Assembly: GCA_017463205.1 (NCBI GenBank)
Contig: JAFTPQ010000021.1
Coordinates: forward strand, 1-49,171
Direction of reading: 5' to 3'
Origin: Clostridia bacterium
GTDB lineage: Bacteria; Bacillota; Clostridia; Christensenellales; Borkfalkiaceae
Length of the DNA: 49,171 nucleotides
Position 1 is the first letter of the stretch. Each line of letters begins with the position of its first letter. Of this stretch, positions 42,394-49,171 are shown piece after piece. The notes under the pieces were generated by a model. The model had not been told where the DNA came from, did not search any database, and was given only the letters and a program-made list of their open reading frames with translations. The translations under genes were made by a program, and so were the position numbers.

Positions 42394-43638
42394 ATGTCCA
42401 GATACGAAGAAGCAAAAAAGATATACGCACAATACGGCGTAGATACCGAAGCGGCGATGGAAAGATTGGCAAAACTTTCCGTTAGCGTACATTGTTGGCA
42501 GGGTGACGACGTAATCGGGTTTGACGGCAGCGATTCGTTGTCGGGCGGTATTCAAACGACGGGGAATTATCCCGGCAGAGCGAGAAATCCCGAAGAACTG
42601 TTTGCCGATCTTACGCGCGCGTTTAAATTGATGCCTGGTAAAAAACGTGTAAACGTACACGCTTGCTATGCGTTGCTTGGCGAAGACAAAGGCAAAGTGG
42701 ACCGTGACGCATACGAATACAAGCATTTCGAACCTTGGGTGAAATGGGCGAAAGAAAACGGACTGTCGGGCGTTGACTTCAACCCTACGTGGTTTTCGCA
42801 TCCCATGATGAAAGACGGTCTTTCTCTTTCTTCTCCCGACGAAGAAGTTCGTCAATTTTGGGTACGCCACGGGAAGGCGTGCATGAAGATCGCGGCGGAG
42901 ATCGGAAAAGCGATGGGCAGCCCTTGTTGCATCAACCTTTGGGTTCCCGACGGAACGAAAGATATCCCCGCCGACCGTTTAGGCCCTCGTCTTCGTTTGA
43001 AAAAATCGTTGGATGAAGTGTTGGAAGGTTATGACAAAGAATGGGTGATCCCTGCGGTGGAAAGCAAAGTGTTTGGGATCGGCGTAGAAAGTTATACGGT
43101 GGGCAGTAACGAATTTTATCAAAACTATGCGGCGACGCGCGGCATTTGCTGTTTGTTGGATACGGGGCATTATCATCCGACGGAAGTGGTTTCGGATAAG
43201 ATTCCTTCGATGCTTGCTTTCTATGACAAAGTGCAGTTGCACGTATCCCGTCCCGTACGTTGGGACAGCGACCACGTAGTGGTTGTGGACGACGAATTGA
43301 AAGAATTGTCGAAAGAAATTATTCGTAACGACGCAGACGATAAAGTAATCGTGGCGCTCGATTATTTCGACGCAAGCATCAACCGTCTTTGCGCTTGGGT
43401 AACGGGCGTACGTTCGATGCAAAAAGCTTTGTTGTCGGCGATCCTTCAACCGTATGCGGAAATGAAGAAATTGCAGGACGAAGGGAACTTCACCAAAGTG
43501 TTCTATATGCACGAACGCATGAAATATTTGCCTTTCGTAGACGTTTGGAACGAATATCTTACCCGTCAAGGCTTGTCCGAAGATTGGTGGGATGAAATTG
43601 AAAAATTTGAAAACGAAGTAATTGCAAAGCGCATTTAA
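42394..43638 (+). CDS. rhaA: L-rhamnose isomerase
   Basis: A 414-residue TIM-barrel isomerase that converts L-rhamnose to L-rhamnulose with Mn/Zn. SVHCWQGDDVIGFDG and TGNYPGRARN near the N-terminus, HACYA, GVDFNPTWFSHP, ESKVFGIGVESYTVGSNEFY, LDTGHYHPTEV, LHVSRPVRWDSDHVV and LDYFDASINR align well with E. coli RhaA from memory, including the metal-ligand Glu, Asp and His positions. Length equals the family norm. It is cytosolic and the first step of the pathway, although third in gene order. GAAGGAG lies before the start. Confidence 0.97.
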   Translation: MSRYEEAKKIYAQYGVDTEAAMERLAKLSVSVHCWQGDDVIGFDGSDSLSGGIQTTGNYPGRARNPEELFADLTRAFKLMPGKKRVNVHACYALLGEDKGKVDRDAYEYKHFEPWVKWAKENGLSGVDFNPTWFSHPMMKDGLSLSSPDEEVRQFWVRHGKACMKIAAEIGKAMGSPCCINLWVPDGTKDIPADRLGPRLRLKKSLDEVLEGYDKEWVIPAVESKVFGIGVESYTVGSNEFYQNYAATRGICCLLDTGHYHPTEVVSDKIPSMLAFYDKVQLHVSRPVRWDSDHVVVVDDELKELSKEIIRNDADDKVIVALDYFDASINRLCAWVTGVRSMQKALLSAILQPYAEMKKLQDEGNFTKVFYMHERMKYLPFVDVWNEYLTRQGLSEDWWDEIEKFENEVIAKRI

Positions 43639-43670
43639 ACCGTTTTTAAGTGAAATAAGGAGTAGAAATA

Positions 43671-44861
43671 ATGAAAATTCTTGTTGTAAACGCAGGCAGT
43701 TCGTCGTTGAAATATCAGTTGTTTGATATGGATACGAACGAAGTGTTGGCGAAAGGGCTTTGCGAGCGGATCGGGATCGACGGCATCATTACGCATAAGC
43801 GGCCCGGGAAGGACGATCATAAAGCCAACGTCGATTTTCCCGACCATAAAGCGGCGATCGAATGCGTGCTGTCCTTGCTTACCGATAAGGAAAAGGGCGT
43901 GATCGCAAGCGTAGATGAAATTGCGGCAGTCGGACACAGATTTGCGCACGGCGGCGAAAAATTGAAGAAATCGGCAGTGCTTGGCGATCAGGAACTGGAA
44001 TATTTGGAAAGTATCGTCGGGTTGAATCCTTTGCACGGGCCTCCCGCAATCAGTGGATTGAAGGCTTGTAAAGAAGTGATGCCGAACGTAAAACACGTGG
44101 GCGTATTCGACACTTCGTATTATTCGAATATGGAAGAATCGGCGTATATTTATCCGATCCCTTACGAATTGTACGAAGAATATCAAATCAGACGTTACGG
44201 TTTCCACGGAACGTCGCACAGATTTGTTGCGGCGAAGGCGGCGGAACTGTTGGGCGATCCCAACGCAAAGATCATCACCTGTCATCTTGGAAACGGTTCG
44301 TCGATCACGGCGACGGTGAACGGAAAAGCGGTGGATACGTCGATGGGCTTTACGCCGCAGGACGGCGTGCCGATGGGAACGCGCAGCGGCGCGATCGATC
44401 CTACGGTGGTGACGTATATCCAAAAAGTGAAAGGGTTGACAGCCGAACAGGCGGACGCGTTGTTGAACAAGGAATCGGGTTTGCTTGGCGTATCGGGCGT
44501 TTCCAGTGATTGCAGAGATATTTGCGATGAAGCGGCAAAAGGGAACAAACGCGCGAAGTTGGCGTTGGAGATTTTGGTACATAATATCAAAAAGATCATC
44601 GGTTCGTATATCGCGGAAATGAACGGCGTAGACGCAATCGTGTTTACGGCGGGGATCGGGGAAAACGACAGACAGATCCGCGCGGACGTTTGTAAGGATA
44701 TGAATTGGTTGGGCGTTGAAATCGACGAAGAAGTGAACAAAACTTGTCCTCGAGGAACTTTGGCGGACATCAGCGCGAAGGGCGCAAAGGTGAAAACGTA
44801 CGTGATCCCCACGAACGAAGAATATATGATCGCCCTCGATACACAAAATTTGACAAAATAA
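43671..44861 (+). CDS. ackA: Acetate (or propionate) kinase
   Basis: A 396-residue kinase of the ASKHA fold that makes ATP and acetate from acetyl phosphate. VNAGSSSLKYQLFD at the N-terminus, GHRFAHGG, FDTSYYSNMEE, RRYGFHGTSHRFV, CHLGNGSSITA and FTAGIGEND are all AckA signatures. In microcompartment loci the same family acts on propionyl phosphate (PduW). Its placement between rhaA and the aldolase suggests it recovers ATP from acyl phosphates made by this pathway. The phosphotransacylase needed to feed it is not in the window. It has no terminal extension, so it probably acts outside the compartment. Confidence 0.95.
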   Translation: MKILVVNAGSSSLKYQLFDMDTNEVLAKGLCERIGIDGIITHKRPGKDDHKANVDFPDHKAAIECVLSLLTDKEKGVIASVDEIAAVGHRFAHGGEKLKKSAVLGDQELEYLESIVGLNPLHGPPAISGLKACKEVMPNVKHVGVFDTSYYSNMEESAYIYPIPYELYEEYQIRRYGFHGTSHRFVAAKAAELLGDPNAKIITCHLGNGSSITATVNGKAVDTSMGFTPQDGVPMGTRSGAIDPTVVTYIQKVKGLTAEQADALLNKESGLLGVSGVSSDCRDICDEAAKGNKRAKLALEILVHNIKKIIGSYIAEMNGVDAIVFTAGIGENDRQIRADVCKDMNWLGVEIDEEVNKTCPRGTLADISAKGAKVKTYVIPTNEEYMIALDTQNLTK

Positions 44862-44889
44862 AAAAATATTATAATATAGGAGAACTAAT

Positions 44890-45639
44890 ATGAAATCACC
44901 TTTTGAAATTAAGAAGGAAATTTGCGAAGTTGGTATGAAGCTCTGGCAGAAAGGATTTGTTGCTGCAAACGACGGGAACATTTCCGTAAAAGTAAGCGAC
45001 AACGAATTTTATTGCACGCCTACGGGTGTTTCCAAGGCGTCCCTTACCCCTGATATGATTATCAAAGTGGACAGAGACGGCAAGAAGTTGGAAGGGAAAT
45101 TGAATCCTTCGTCCGAAATCAAGATGCATATGAGAGTGTATCGCGAACGTCCCGACGTAAACGCAGTGGTGCACGCGCATCCTCCCGTTGCTACGGCGTT
45201 CACCGTTGCGGATATCGACCTCGATCAATACGTATTGCCCGAAGCAGTGTTGACGATCGGCGCAGTGCCTACCTGTGATTACGGTACGCCTTCCACGATG
45301 GAAATTCCCGATTCGCTCGATCCGTACCTTCAAGATCACGACGCATTCTTGTTGAGAAACCACGGTGCTTTGACGGTTGGTTGCAACTTGACGAAAGCAT
45401 TCTTCGTTATGGAAGAAGTGGAATTTAACGCAGTGATCTGCAAGCACGCGATGGATCTTGGCGCTGTGCACGAAATTTCTCGCGATCAGTTGGCAAAATT
45501 GATGGATTTGAGAAAGAAGATGAATCTTCCCGGACGTCACCCCGGCATCGAATACGAAGACGAACCCGCTTGCAACTGCAGCAAGGACGAATTGGTGGAA
45601 ATGATCACCAAGAAAGTGTTGGCGGCATTGGGAAAATAA
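44890..45639 (+). CDS. fucA: Class II aldolase (fuculose/rhamnulose-1-phosphate) with C-terminal encapsulation peptide
   Basis: A 249-residue Zn-dependent aldolase that cleaves a 6-deoxyketose-1-phosphate to DHAP and L-lactaldehyde. KGFVAANDGNISVKV and TPTGVSK bind the phosphate. NAVVHAHPPVATAFT gives the HxH Zn ligands, and LLRNHGALTVG the third His. The catalytic domain ends near residue 212; an acidic linker then leads to a helix CSKDELVEMITKKVLAALGK (about 230-249). Its I/L/V spacing is that of encapsulation peptides, which target enzymes into microcompartments. FucA-like aldolases of Clostridium phytofermentans and Roseburia microcompartment loci have such tails. Whether fuculose-1-P or rhamnulose-1-P is preferred cannot be read; rhaA and rhaB favour rhamnose. 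Confidence 0.92.
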   Translation: MKSPFEIKKEICEVGMKLWQKGFVAANDGNISVKVSDNEFYCTPTGVSKASLTPDMIIKVDRDGKKLEGKLNPSSEIKMHMRVYRERPDVNAVVHAHPPVATAFTVADIDLDQYVLPEAVLTIGAVPTCDYGTPSTMEIPDSLDPYLQDHDAFLLRNHGALTVGCNLTKAFFVMEEVEFNAVICKHAMDLGAVHEISRDQLAKLMDLRKKMNLPGRHPGIEYEDEPACNCSKDELVEMITKKVLAALGK

Positions 45640-45698
45640 GCGGAACACTGTGAATTTTTAAAGATTGAAAAGTTCACTGGACTGTAAGGAGAAAAAAC

Positions 45699-47159
45699 AT
45701 GGCTATTAATTGGACAGAAGCCCAAATTGAGGAAGTGATCGCCTCCGTGATCAAAAACCTCAATGGCGGAGTTGCTCCTGCCGCAAAAAACAGCTGGGAC
45801 GGATCGCAGTATAACGGAAAACGGTATATCGGCGTTTATGCGGATATGAACGATGCGATCGACGCAGCGACGGCGGGATATAAAGCCGTTCGCGCAATGT
45901 CGTTGGAAGAACGGGAAAAAGTGATTGCCGTCATCCGCGACCTTTGCCGTAAGGAAGCGCCTACGATGGCGCAACTTGGGGTAGCCGAAACGAAAATGGG
46001 ACGTGTGGCGCATAAAACCGCAAAACACATTCTCGTTGCGGACAAAACGCCCGGTACGGCAGACATCGTTGCGCAGGTGAAGACGGGGGATTACGGGTTG
46101 ACTTTGACGGAAATGGCGCCGTTTGGCGTTGTGGGCAGCATCACTCCCAGTACCAATCCTTCGGAAACGGTAATTTGTAACAGTATCGGTATGATCGCAG
46201 CCGGAAACGGCGTGGTGTTCAATCCCCACCCGAACGCAATCGCAACGTCGAACTATGCGGTGGATCTGATCAACCGTGCGAGCGCGATGGCAGGAGGCCC
46301 TAACGTTTTGGTGGCGTCGGTGATCAAGCCGACGTTGGATACGGCGCAGATCATGTACAAGCATCCCAACATTCGTTTGTTGGTTTGTACGGGCGGCCCC
46401 GGCGTGGTACGCAGCGTACTTTCCAGCGGGAAAAAGGCGATCGGCGCAGGCGCAGGCAATCCTCCCGTTATCGTGGATGATACGGCAAATATCGCAAAGG
46501 CAGGCAAAGACATCATCGACGGTTGTTCGTTTGACGACAACTTGCCTTGTATTGCGGAAAAAGAAGTGTTTGCGTTTAGAAATATCGCGGACGAGCTGAT
46601 TTCCGAAATGCAGAAAAACGGCGCGTATAAGATCACGAAAGAGCAAGCGGCAAAACTTGCGGACATCGTTTTGGTAGACGTGAAAAATCCCAAGACGGGT
46701 ATCGTGAAAAAGACGGTCAGCCGCGAATGCGTCGGACGTGACGCGGCGGTGCTTTTGGAAAAGATCGGCGTACGCGTGGGCTCGGATATCCGTTGTATCA
46801 TTTGTGAAACGGAATTCGATCATCCTTTCGTACAGCACGAATTGATGATGCCCATTCTTCCGATCGTGCGCGTAAACAACATTGACGAAGCCATCGATTT
46901 GGCGGTGAAAGCGGAACACGGCAACCGTCATACGGCGCATATGCACTCGAAGAACATCGACAATCTCACCCGTTTTGCGCGGGCGGTGGAAACGACGATC
47001 TTCGTGAAGAATGCGCCCTCGTATGCAGGGATCGGGTTTGGCGGCGAAGGACATACGACGTTTACCATTGCAGGCCCGACGGGCGAAGGCTTGACCAGCG
47101 CGAGAAGCTTTACCAGATATAGAAGATGCGTGCTGAGCGAAAGCTTTAGAATTATTTAA
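45699..47159 (+). CDS. pduP: CoA-acylating aldehyde dehydrogenase (propionaldehyde type)
   Basis: A 486-residue enzyme that oxidises propionaldehyde (or acetaldehyde) with NAD and CoA to the acyl-CoA. The N-terminus WTEAQIEEVIASVIKNL (about 4-20) followed by an Ala/Pro linker is an encapsulation peptide as in PduP/EutE. GVVGSITPSTNPSETV, ATSNYAVDLINRA, CTGGPGVVRSV and AGAGNPPVIVDDTA form the cofactor site. The catalytic Cys is in SFDDNLPCIAEKEVFAF (about residue 285). It is the central enzyme of the microcompartment core and recycles NAD with the alcohol dehydrogenase that follows 16 bases later. Confidence 0.94.
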   Translation: MAINWTEAQIEEVIASVIKNLNGGVAPAAKNSWDGSQYNGKRYIGVYADMNDAIDAATAGYKAVRAMSLEEREKVIAVIRDLCRKEAPTMAQLGVAETKMGRVAHKTAKHILVADKTPGTADIVAQVKTGDYGLTLTEMAPFGVVGSITPSTNPSETVICNSIGMIAAGNGVVFNPHPNAIATSNYAVDLINRASAMAGGPNVLVASVIKPTLDTAQIMYKHPNIRLLVCTGGPGVVRSVLSSGKKAIGAGAGNPPVIVDDTANIAKAGKDIIDGCSFDDNLPCIAEKEVFAFRNIADELISEMQKNGAYKITKEQAAKLADIVLVDVKNPKTGIVKKTVSRECVGRDAAVLLEKIGVRVGSDIRCIICETEFDHPFVQHELMMPILPIVRVNNIDEAIDLAVKAEHGNRHTAHMHSKNIDNLTRFARAVETTIFVKNAPSYAGIGFGGEGHTTFTIAGPTGEGLTSARSFTRYRRCVLSESFRII

Positions 47160-47175
47160 AATAAGGAGAAAACAT

Positions 47176-48378
47176 ATGGATATTACTTCTTCTCAAGTAG
47201 AAAGCATTGTCCGTAAAATTCTTGGGGAAATGGGCGCAGGCGCAAAATCGACCTGCAACGGCGCGATCCCCAAAACGGCAAAAGTTGCGATGCTTACCGC
47301 GCAAAAGAAGATCGAAGTGAAGGAATTTCCCATTCCTGCATTGAACGACGACGATATTCTTGTAAAAGTGGAAGGTTGCGGCGTTTGCGGTACGGACGTA
47401 CATGAATGGAAAGCCGATCCGTTTGGGATCATTCCCGTAACGCTCGGTCACGAAGGTACGGGCGAAATCGTATATCTCGGTAAAAATATCAAATGCGACA
47501 CGTCCGGGAAACCCATTAAGGTGGGCGATAAATTGGTTACCAGCGTTATCAGCTGCGGCGAATGTCACGTTTGCCGTAATCATCCCGCAAACACCAACCT
47601 TTGCGACAAGCAAGGCGTGTTCGGGTTGATCCCTCACAGCGACGCGAATCCGTTTACGGGTTGGTTTGCGGAATATCTTCTTATCCGCGGGAAAGGTTCG
47701 ACGTATTTTGTTGTCAACGATCTCGATTTGAAGGAAAGAATGATCCTCGAACTTGCTTGCGTATGCGTACACGCGTTGAAGAGAGCGCAAACGACAGGCT
47801 TGATCAATTTCAATTCGAAAGTGTTGATTCAAGGTCTTGGCCCCGTAGGGCTTGTGATGATGAGCGTTTTACGCGCGGCGGGTATCAACCACATCATCGC
47901 GATCGACGGTACGCCGATGCGTTTGGAAATGGCGAGAAAGCTGGGTGCGAAGACGGTGATCAACTTTAAAGAAGTGACGACGTTGGAAGCAAGAGTGAAA
48001 TTAGTGAAGAGCGTTGCAAACGGCGTGGGCGCAGACTTTGCGTTCCAATGCACGGGCGCGCCTGCAGCGGCAAAAGATATTTTCGAATATATCCGTCGCG
48101 GCGGCGGGCTTTGCGAAATGGGCTTCTTCGTTAATAACGGCGAATATACCGTAAATCCTCACTTTGCAATGTGCAACAAGGAAATCAATCTTGTTGGTTC
48201 GTGGGACTATTCGGCGGACGATTATCCTACGACGATGGCGTTCTTGCGTCAGGCGCGTGAAATGAATATTCCCATCAAGGATCTGATCACGCACGAGTTC
48301 CCTCTCGATCAGTTGAACGAGGCAATGGAAGTGAACGTGGCGCAGAAGGGGATCAAGATTTGTTTCGTAGCAAAATAA
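47176..48378 (+). CDS. Zinc-dependent alcohol dehydrogenase with N-terminal encapsulation peptide
   Basis: A 400-residue medium-chain dehydrogenase. VEGCGVCGTDVHEWK and GHEGTGEIV hold catalytic Zn ligands. CGECHVCRNHPANTNLC holds the structural-Zn Cys cluster. VLIQGLGPVGLVMMSVLRAA is the Rossmann nucleotide site. The first 20 residues (SSQVESIVRKILGEMGAG) precede the catalytic domain and look like an encapsulation helix separated by a polar linker. It probably reduces propionaldehyde to 1-propanol, regenerating NAD for the neighbouring aldehyde dehydrogenase. Microcompartment loci of the fucose/rhamnose type carry a Zn-ADH here in place of iron-type PduQ. Exact substrate unproven. Confidence 0.9.
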   Translation: MDITSSQVESIVRKILGEMGAGAKSTCNGAIPKTAKVAMLTAQKKIEVKEFPIPALNDDDILVKVEGCGVCGTDVHEWKADPFGIIPVTLGHEGTGEIVYLGKNIKCDTSGKPIKVGDKLVTSVISCGECHVCRNHPANTNLCDKQGVFGLIPHSDANPFTGWFAEYLLIRGKGSTYFVVNDLDLKERMILELACVCVHALKRAQTTGLINFNSKVLIQGLGPVGLVMMSVLRAAGINHIIAIDGTPMRLEMARKLGAKTVINFKEVTTLEARVKLVKSVANGVGADFAFQCTGAPAAAKDIFEYIRRGGGLCEMGFFVNNGEYTVNPHFAMCNKEINLVGSWDYSADDYPTTMAFLRQAREMNIPIKDLITHEFPLDQLNEAMEVNVAQKGIKICFVAK

Positions 48379-48400
48379 GTTGTGGAGTTTTTTGCAAAGC

Positions 48401-48490
48401 AAAAAGTGAAGGTTATCCTTTTGGGAAAGTTGCGGTAAGGTTTTATAAATAGCAACGTAACTTTTACGAAATAAACAATTTCACTTTTTT
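48401..48490 (+). other. Long-range complementary arms before the first shell gene
   Basis: AAAAAGTGAA (48401-48410) and TTCACTTTTT (48480-48489) are exact reverse complements separated by 69 bases, in the 148-base gap between the dehydrogenase and shell genes. It could form a processing or attenuation fold, but the pairing is A/T-rich and weak. Confidence 0.4.
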
Positions 48491-48526
48491 GAAGAAAAAA
48501 TTTCACTCGACTGAAAGGAGAACGAT

Positions 48527-48844
48527 ATGGCACTTGGCATGATAGAAGTTTTCGGTTTCGCTACCTCGATCGTGGTAGCGGACGCTATGGCGAAAGCAGC
48601 CGACGTAAAGGTGGTGGCGATCGATAAAAATAAGCCTGCGGCGGGAGATTCCGCGCGTGTGCCTTTGGTCATGGCGATCAAGGTGGAGGGTAGCGCGGCA
48701 GCCGTACAAGCGGCGATCGACGCAGGAAAAGCCGAAGCCGAAAAACGGGAATTGTACATCACCCATAAGGTGATTGCAAGGCAAAGCGAGGATATTGAGT
48801 GGTTCGCCCATCTTTCCGCGCTTGGCAAGGATAAGCTAAGATAA
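48527..48844 (+). CDS. Microcompartment shell protein (BMC-H)
   Basis: A 105-residue single BMC-domain protein: MALGMIEVFGFATSIVVADAMAKAADVKVVAID, shortened here as the LGMIEV start, the ADAMAKAADV helix and the VEGSAAAVQAAIDAGKAEAE helix, ending in an ITHKVIARQ strand. BMC-H proteins form hexamers that tile the facets of the compartment. Compared with PduA-like proteins it has an insertion around KNKPAAGDSARVPL and a charged C-terminus (LGKDKLR). AAGGAG precedes the start. It encloses the aldehyde-handling enzymes encoded upstream. Confidence 0.92.
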   Translation: MALGMIEVFGFATSIVVADAMAKAADVKVVAIDKNKPAAGDSARVPLVMAIKVEGSAAAVQAAIDAGKAEAEKRELYITHKVIARQSEDIEWFAHLSALGKDKLR

Positions 48845-48872
48845 AAATTTTAATTAATAAGGAGAAAAAACA

Positions 48873-49148
48873 ATGTTAGAAGCATTAGGAATGGTAGAAA
48901 CAAGAGGCTTGGTAGCTGCAATTGAGGCGGCTGACGCAATGGTAAAGGCTGCAAACGTAATTCTTATCGGCGGTGAGAAGATCGGTAGCGGACTTGTAAG
49001 CGTTATGGTACGCGGTGATGTAGGAGCTGTTAAGGCGGCTGTTGAGGCAGGAAGCGCTGCTGCAACATCCCTTGGCGAGGTTATTGCAACACACGTAATC
49101 CCAAGACCACACGCAGACGTTGAGAAGCTTCTTCCTATTATTAAATAA
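48873..49148 (+). CDS. Microcompartment shell protein (BMC-H, PduA-like)
   Basis: A 91-residue canonical BMC-H protein: [40 protein letters not shown] (KIGSG is the pore-loop region of PduA-type hexamers) and VAEG-like [14 protein letters not shown], ending [13 protein letters not shown]. Its codon use differs from its neighbours: five of seven Glu are GAG, Ala is often GCT and Pro CCA, whereas the upstream enzymes strongly prefer GAA and GCG. This suggests separate acquisition or different selection for high expression. AAGGAG lies upstream. The small-pore hexamer probably admits the alcohol or aldehyde substrate. Confidence 0.95.
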   Translation: MLEALGMVETRGLVAAIEAADAMVKAANVILIGGEKIGSGLVSVMVRGDVGAVKAAVEAGSAAATSLGEVIATHVIPRPHADVEKLLPIIK

Positions 49149-49165
49149 TTCAGGGAGCTTATAGT

Positions 49166-49171
49166 ATGAAA
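49166..49171 (+). CDS. Start of the next operon gene (partial)
   Basis: AGGGAG (49152-49156 region) precedes ATGAAA at the very edge. Only Met-Lys is visible. Context predicts another microcompartment gene. Confidence 0.5.

Overview
The window reads as a chromosomal segment of a fermentative, anaerobic Bacillota (Clostridia) of moderate GC. The reasons are strong AAGGAG ribosome sites, textbook SigA promoters, a one-chain pyruvate:ferredoxin oxidoreductase, a YtrA-type GntR regulator with its ABC exporter, several BspA-like leucine-rich-repeat (LRR_5) surface proteins and a rhamnose/propanediol microcompartment locus. This is a gut- or rumen-type gene complement. I place it no finer than an uncultured Clostridia; a Christensenellales-like lineage is only a guess.

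Layout. 1-353: dispersed intergenic repeats and a SigA promoter. 354-2583: GntR regulator, ABC ATPase and permease, translationally coupled by ATGA overlaps and closed by a terminator. 2655-4584: tilS and hpt, from a promoter embedded in that terminator. 4648-7137: a small XRE repressor, divergent from a small membrane protein and a zinc-ribbon/transmembrane/LRR protein, with palindromic operators between. 7138-7651: terminator and palindromic repeats. 7652-10999 (minus): pyruvate:ferredoxin oxidoreductase. 11387-20100: a 2841-residue LRR lipoprotein behind a structured leader. 20443-28146: membrane protein with a bacterial-repeat ectodomain, MoxR ATPase, DUF58 protein and two von Willebrand A membrane proteins. 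28158-31129: structured leader and a second LRR lipoprotein. 31311-37889: a third LRR protein ending in Cys-rich repeats, preceded by a 44-46 codon ORF and by a promoter carrying a 14-G tract between its -35 and -10 boxes, the whole flanked by two near-identical hairpins. 37937-38683 (minus): PHP phosphoesterase. 38684-39382: repeat-rich spacer. 39383-40120 (minus): DeoR regulator. 40236 to the end: rhaB, SGNH esterase, rhaA, ackA, class II aldolase, CoA-acylating aldehyde dehydrogenase, Zn alcohol dehydrogenase, two BMC shell proteins and the first two codons of another gene.

How the parts work together. The right-hand operon converts L-rhamnose (and perhaps L-fucose) through ketose-1-phosphate to DHAP and lactaldehyde. 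It then handles propionaldehyde in a microcompartment: three enzymes carry terminal amphipathic helices of the encapsulation-peptide type. The propanediol dehydratase, activase and phosphotransacylase expected of such a system are not in view and probably lie to the right. In the centre, a MoxR/DUF58/VWA operon sits between very large LRR surface proteins and shares a bacterial-repeat (Flg_new/InlB-like) ectodomain with them, which suggests one surface-display system.

The most unusual signals are the poly-G promoter, which has the architecture of a phase-variable switch, the matched hairpins around the gene it drives, the base-composition mosaic inside that gene, and two structured leaders in front of LRR lipoproteins.
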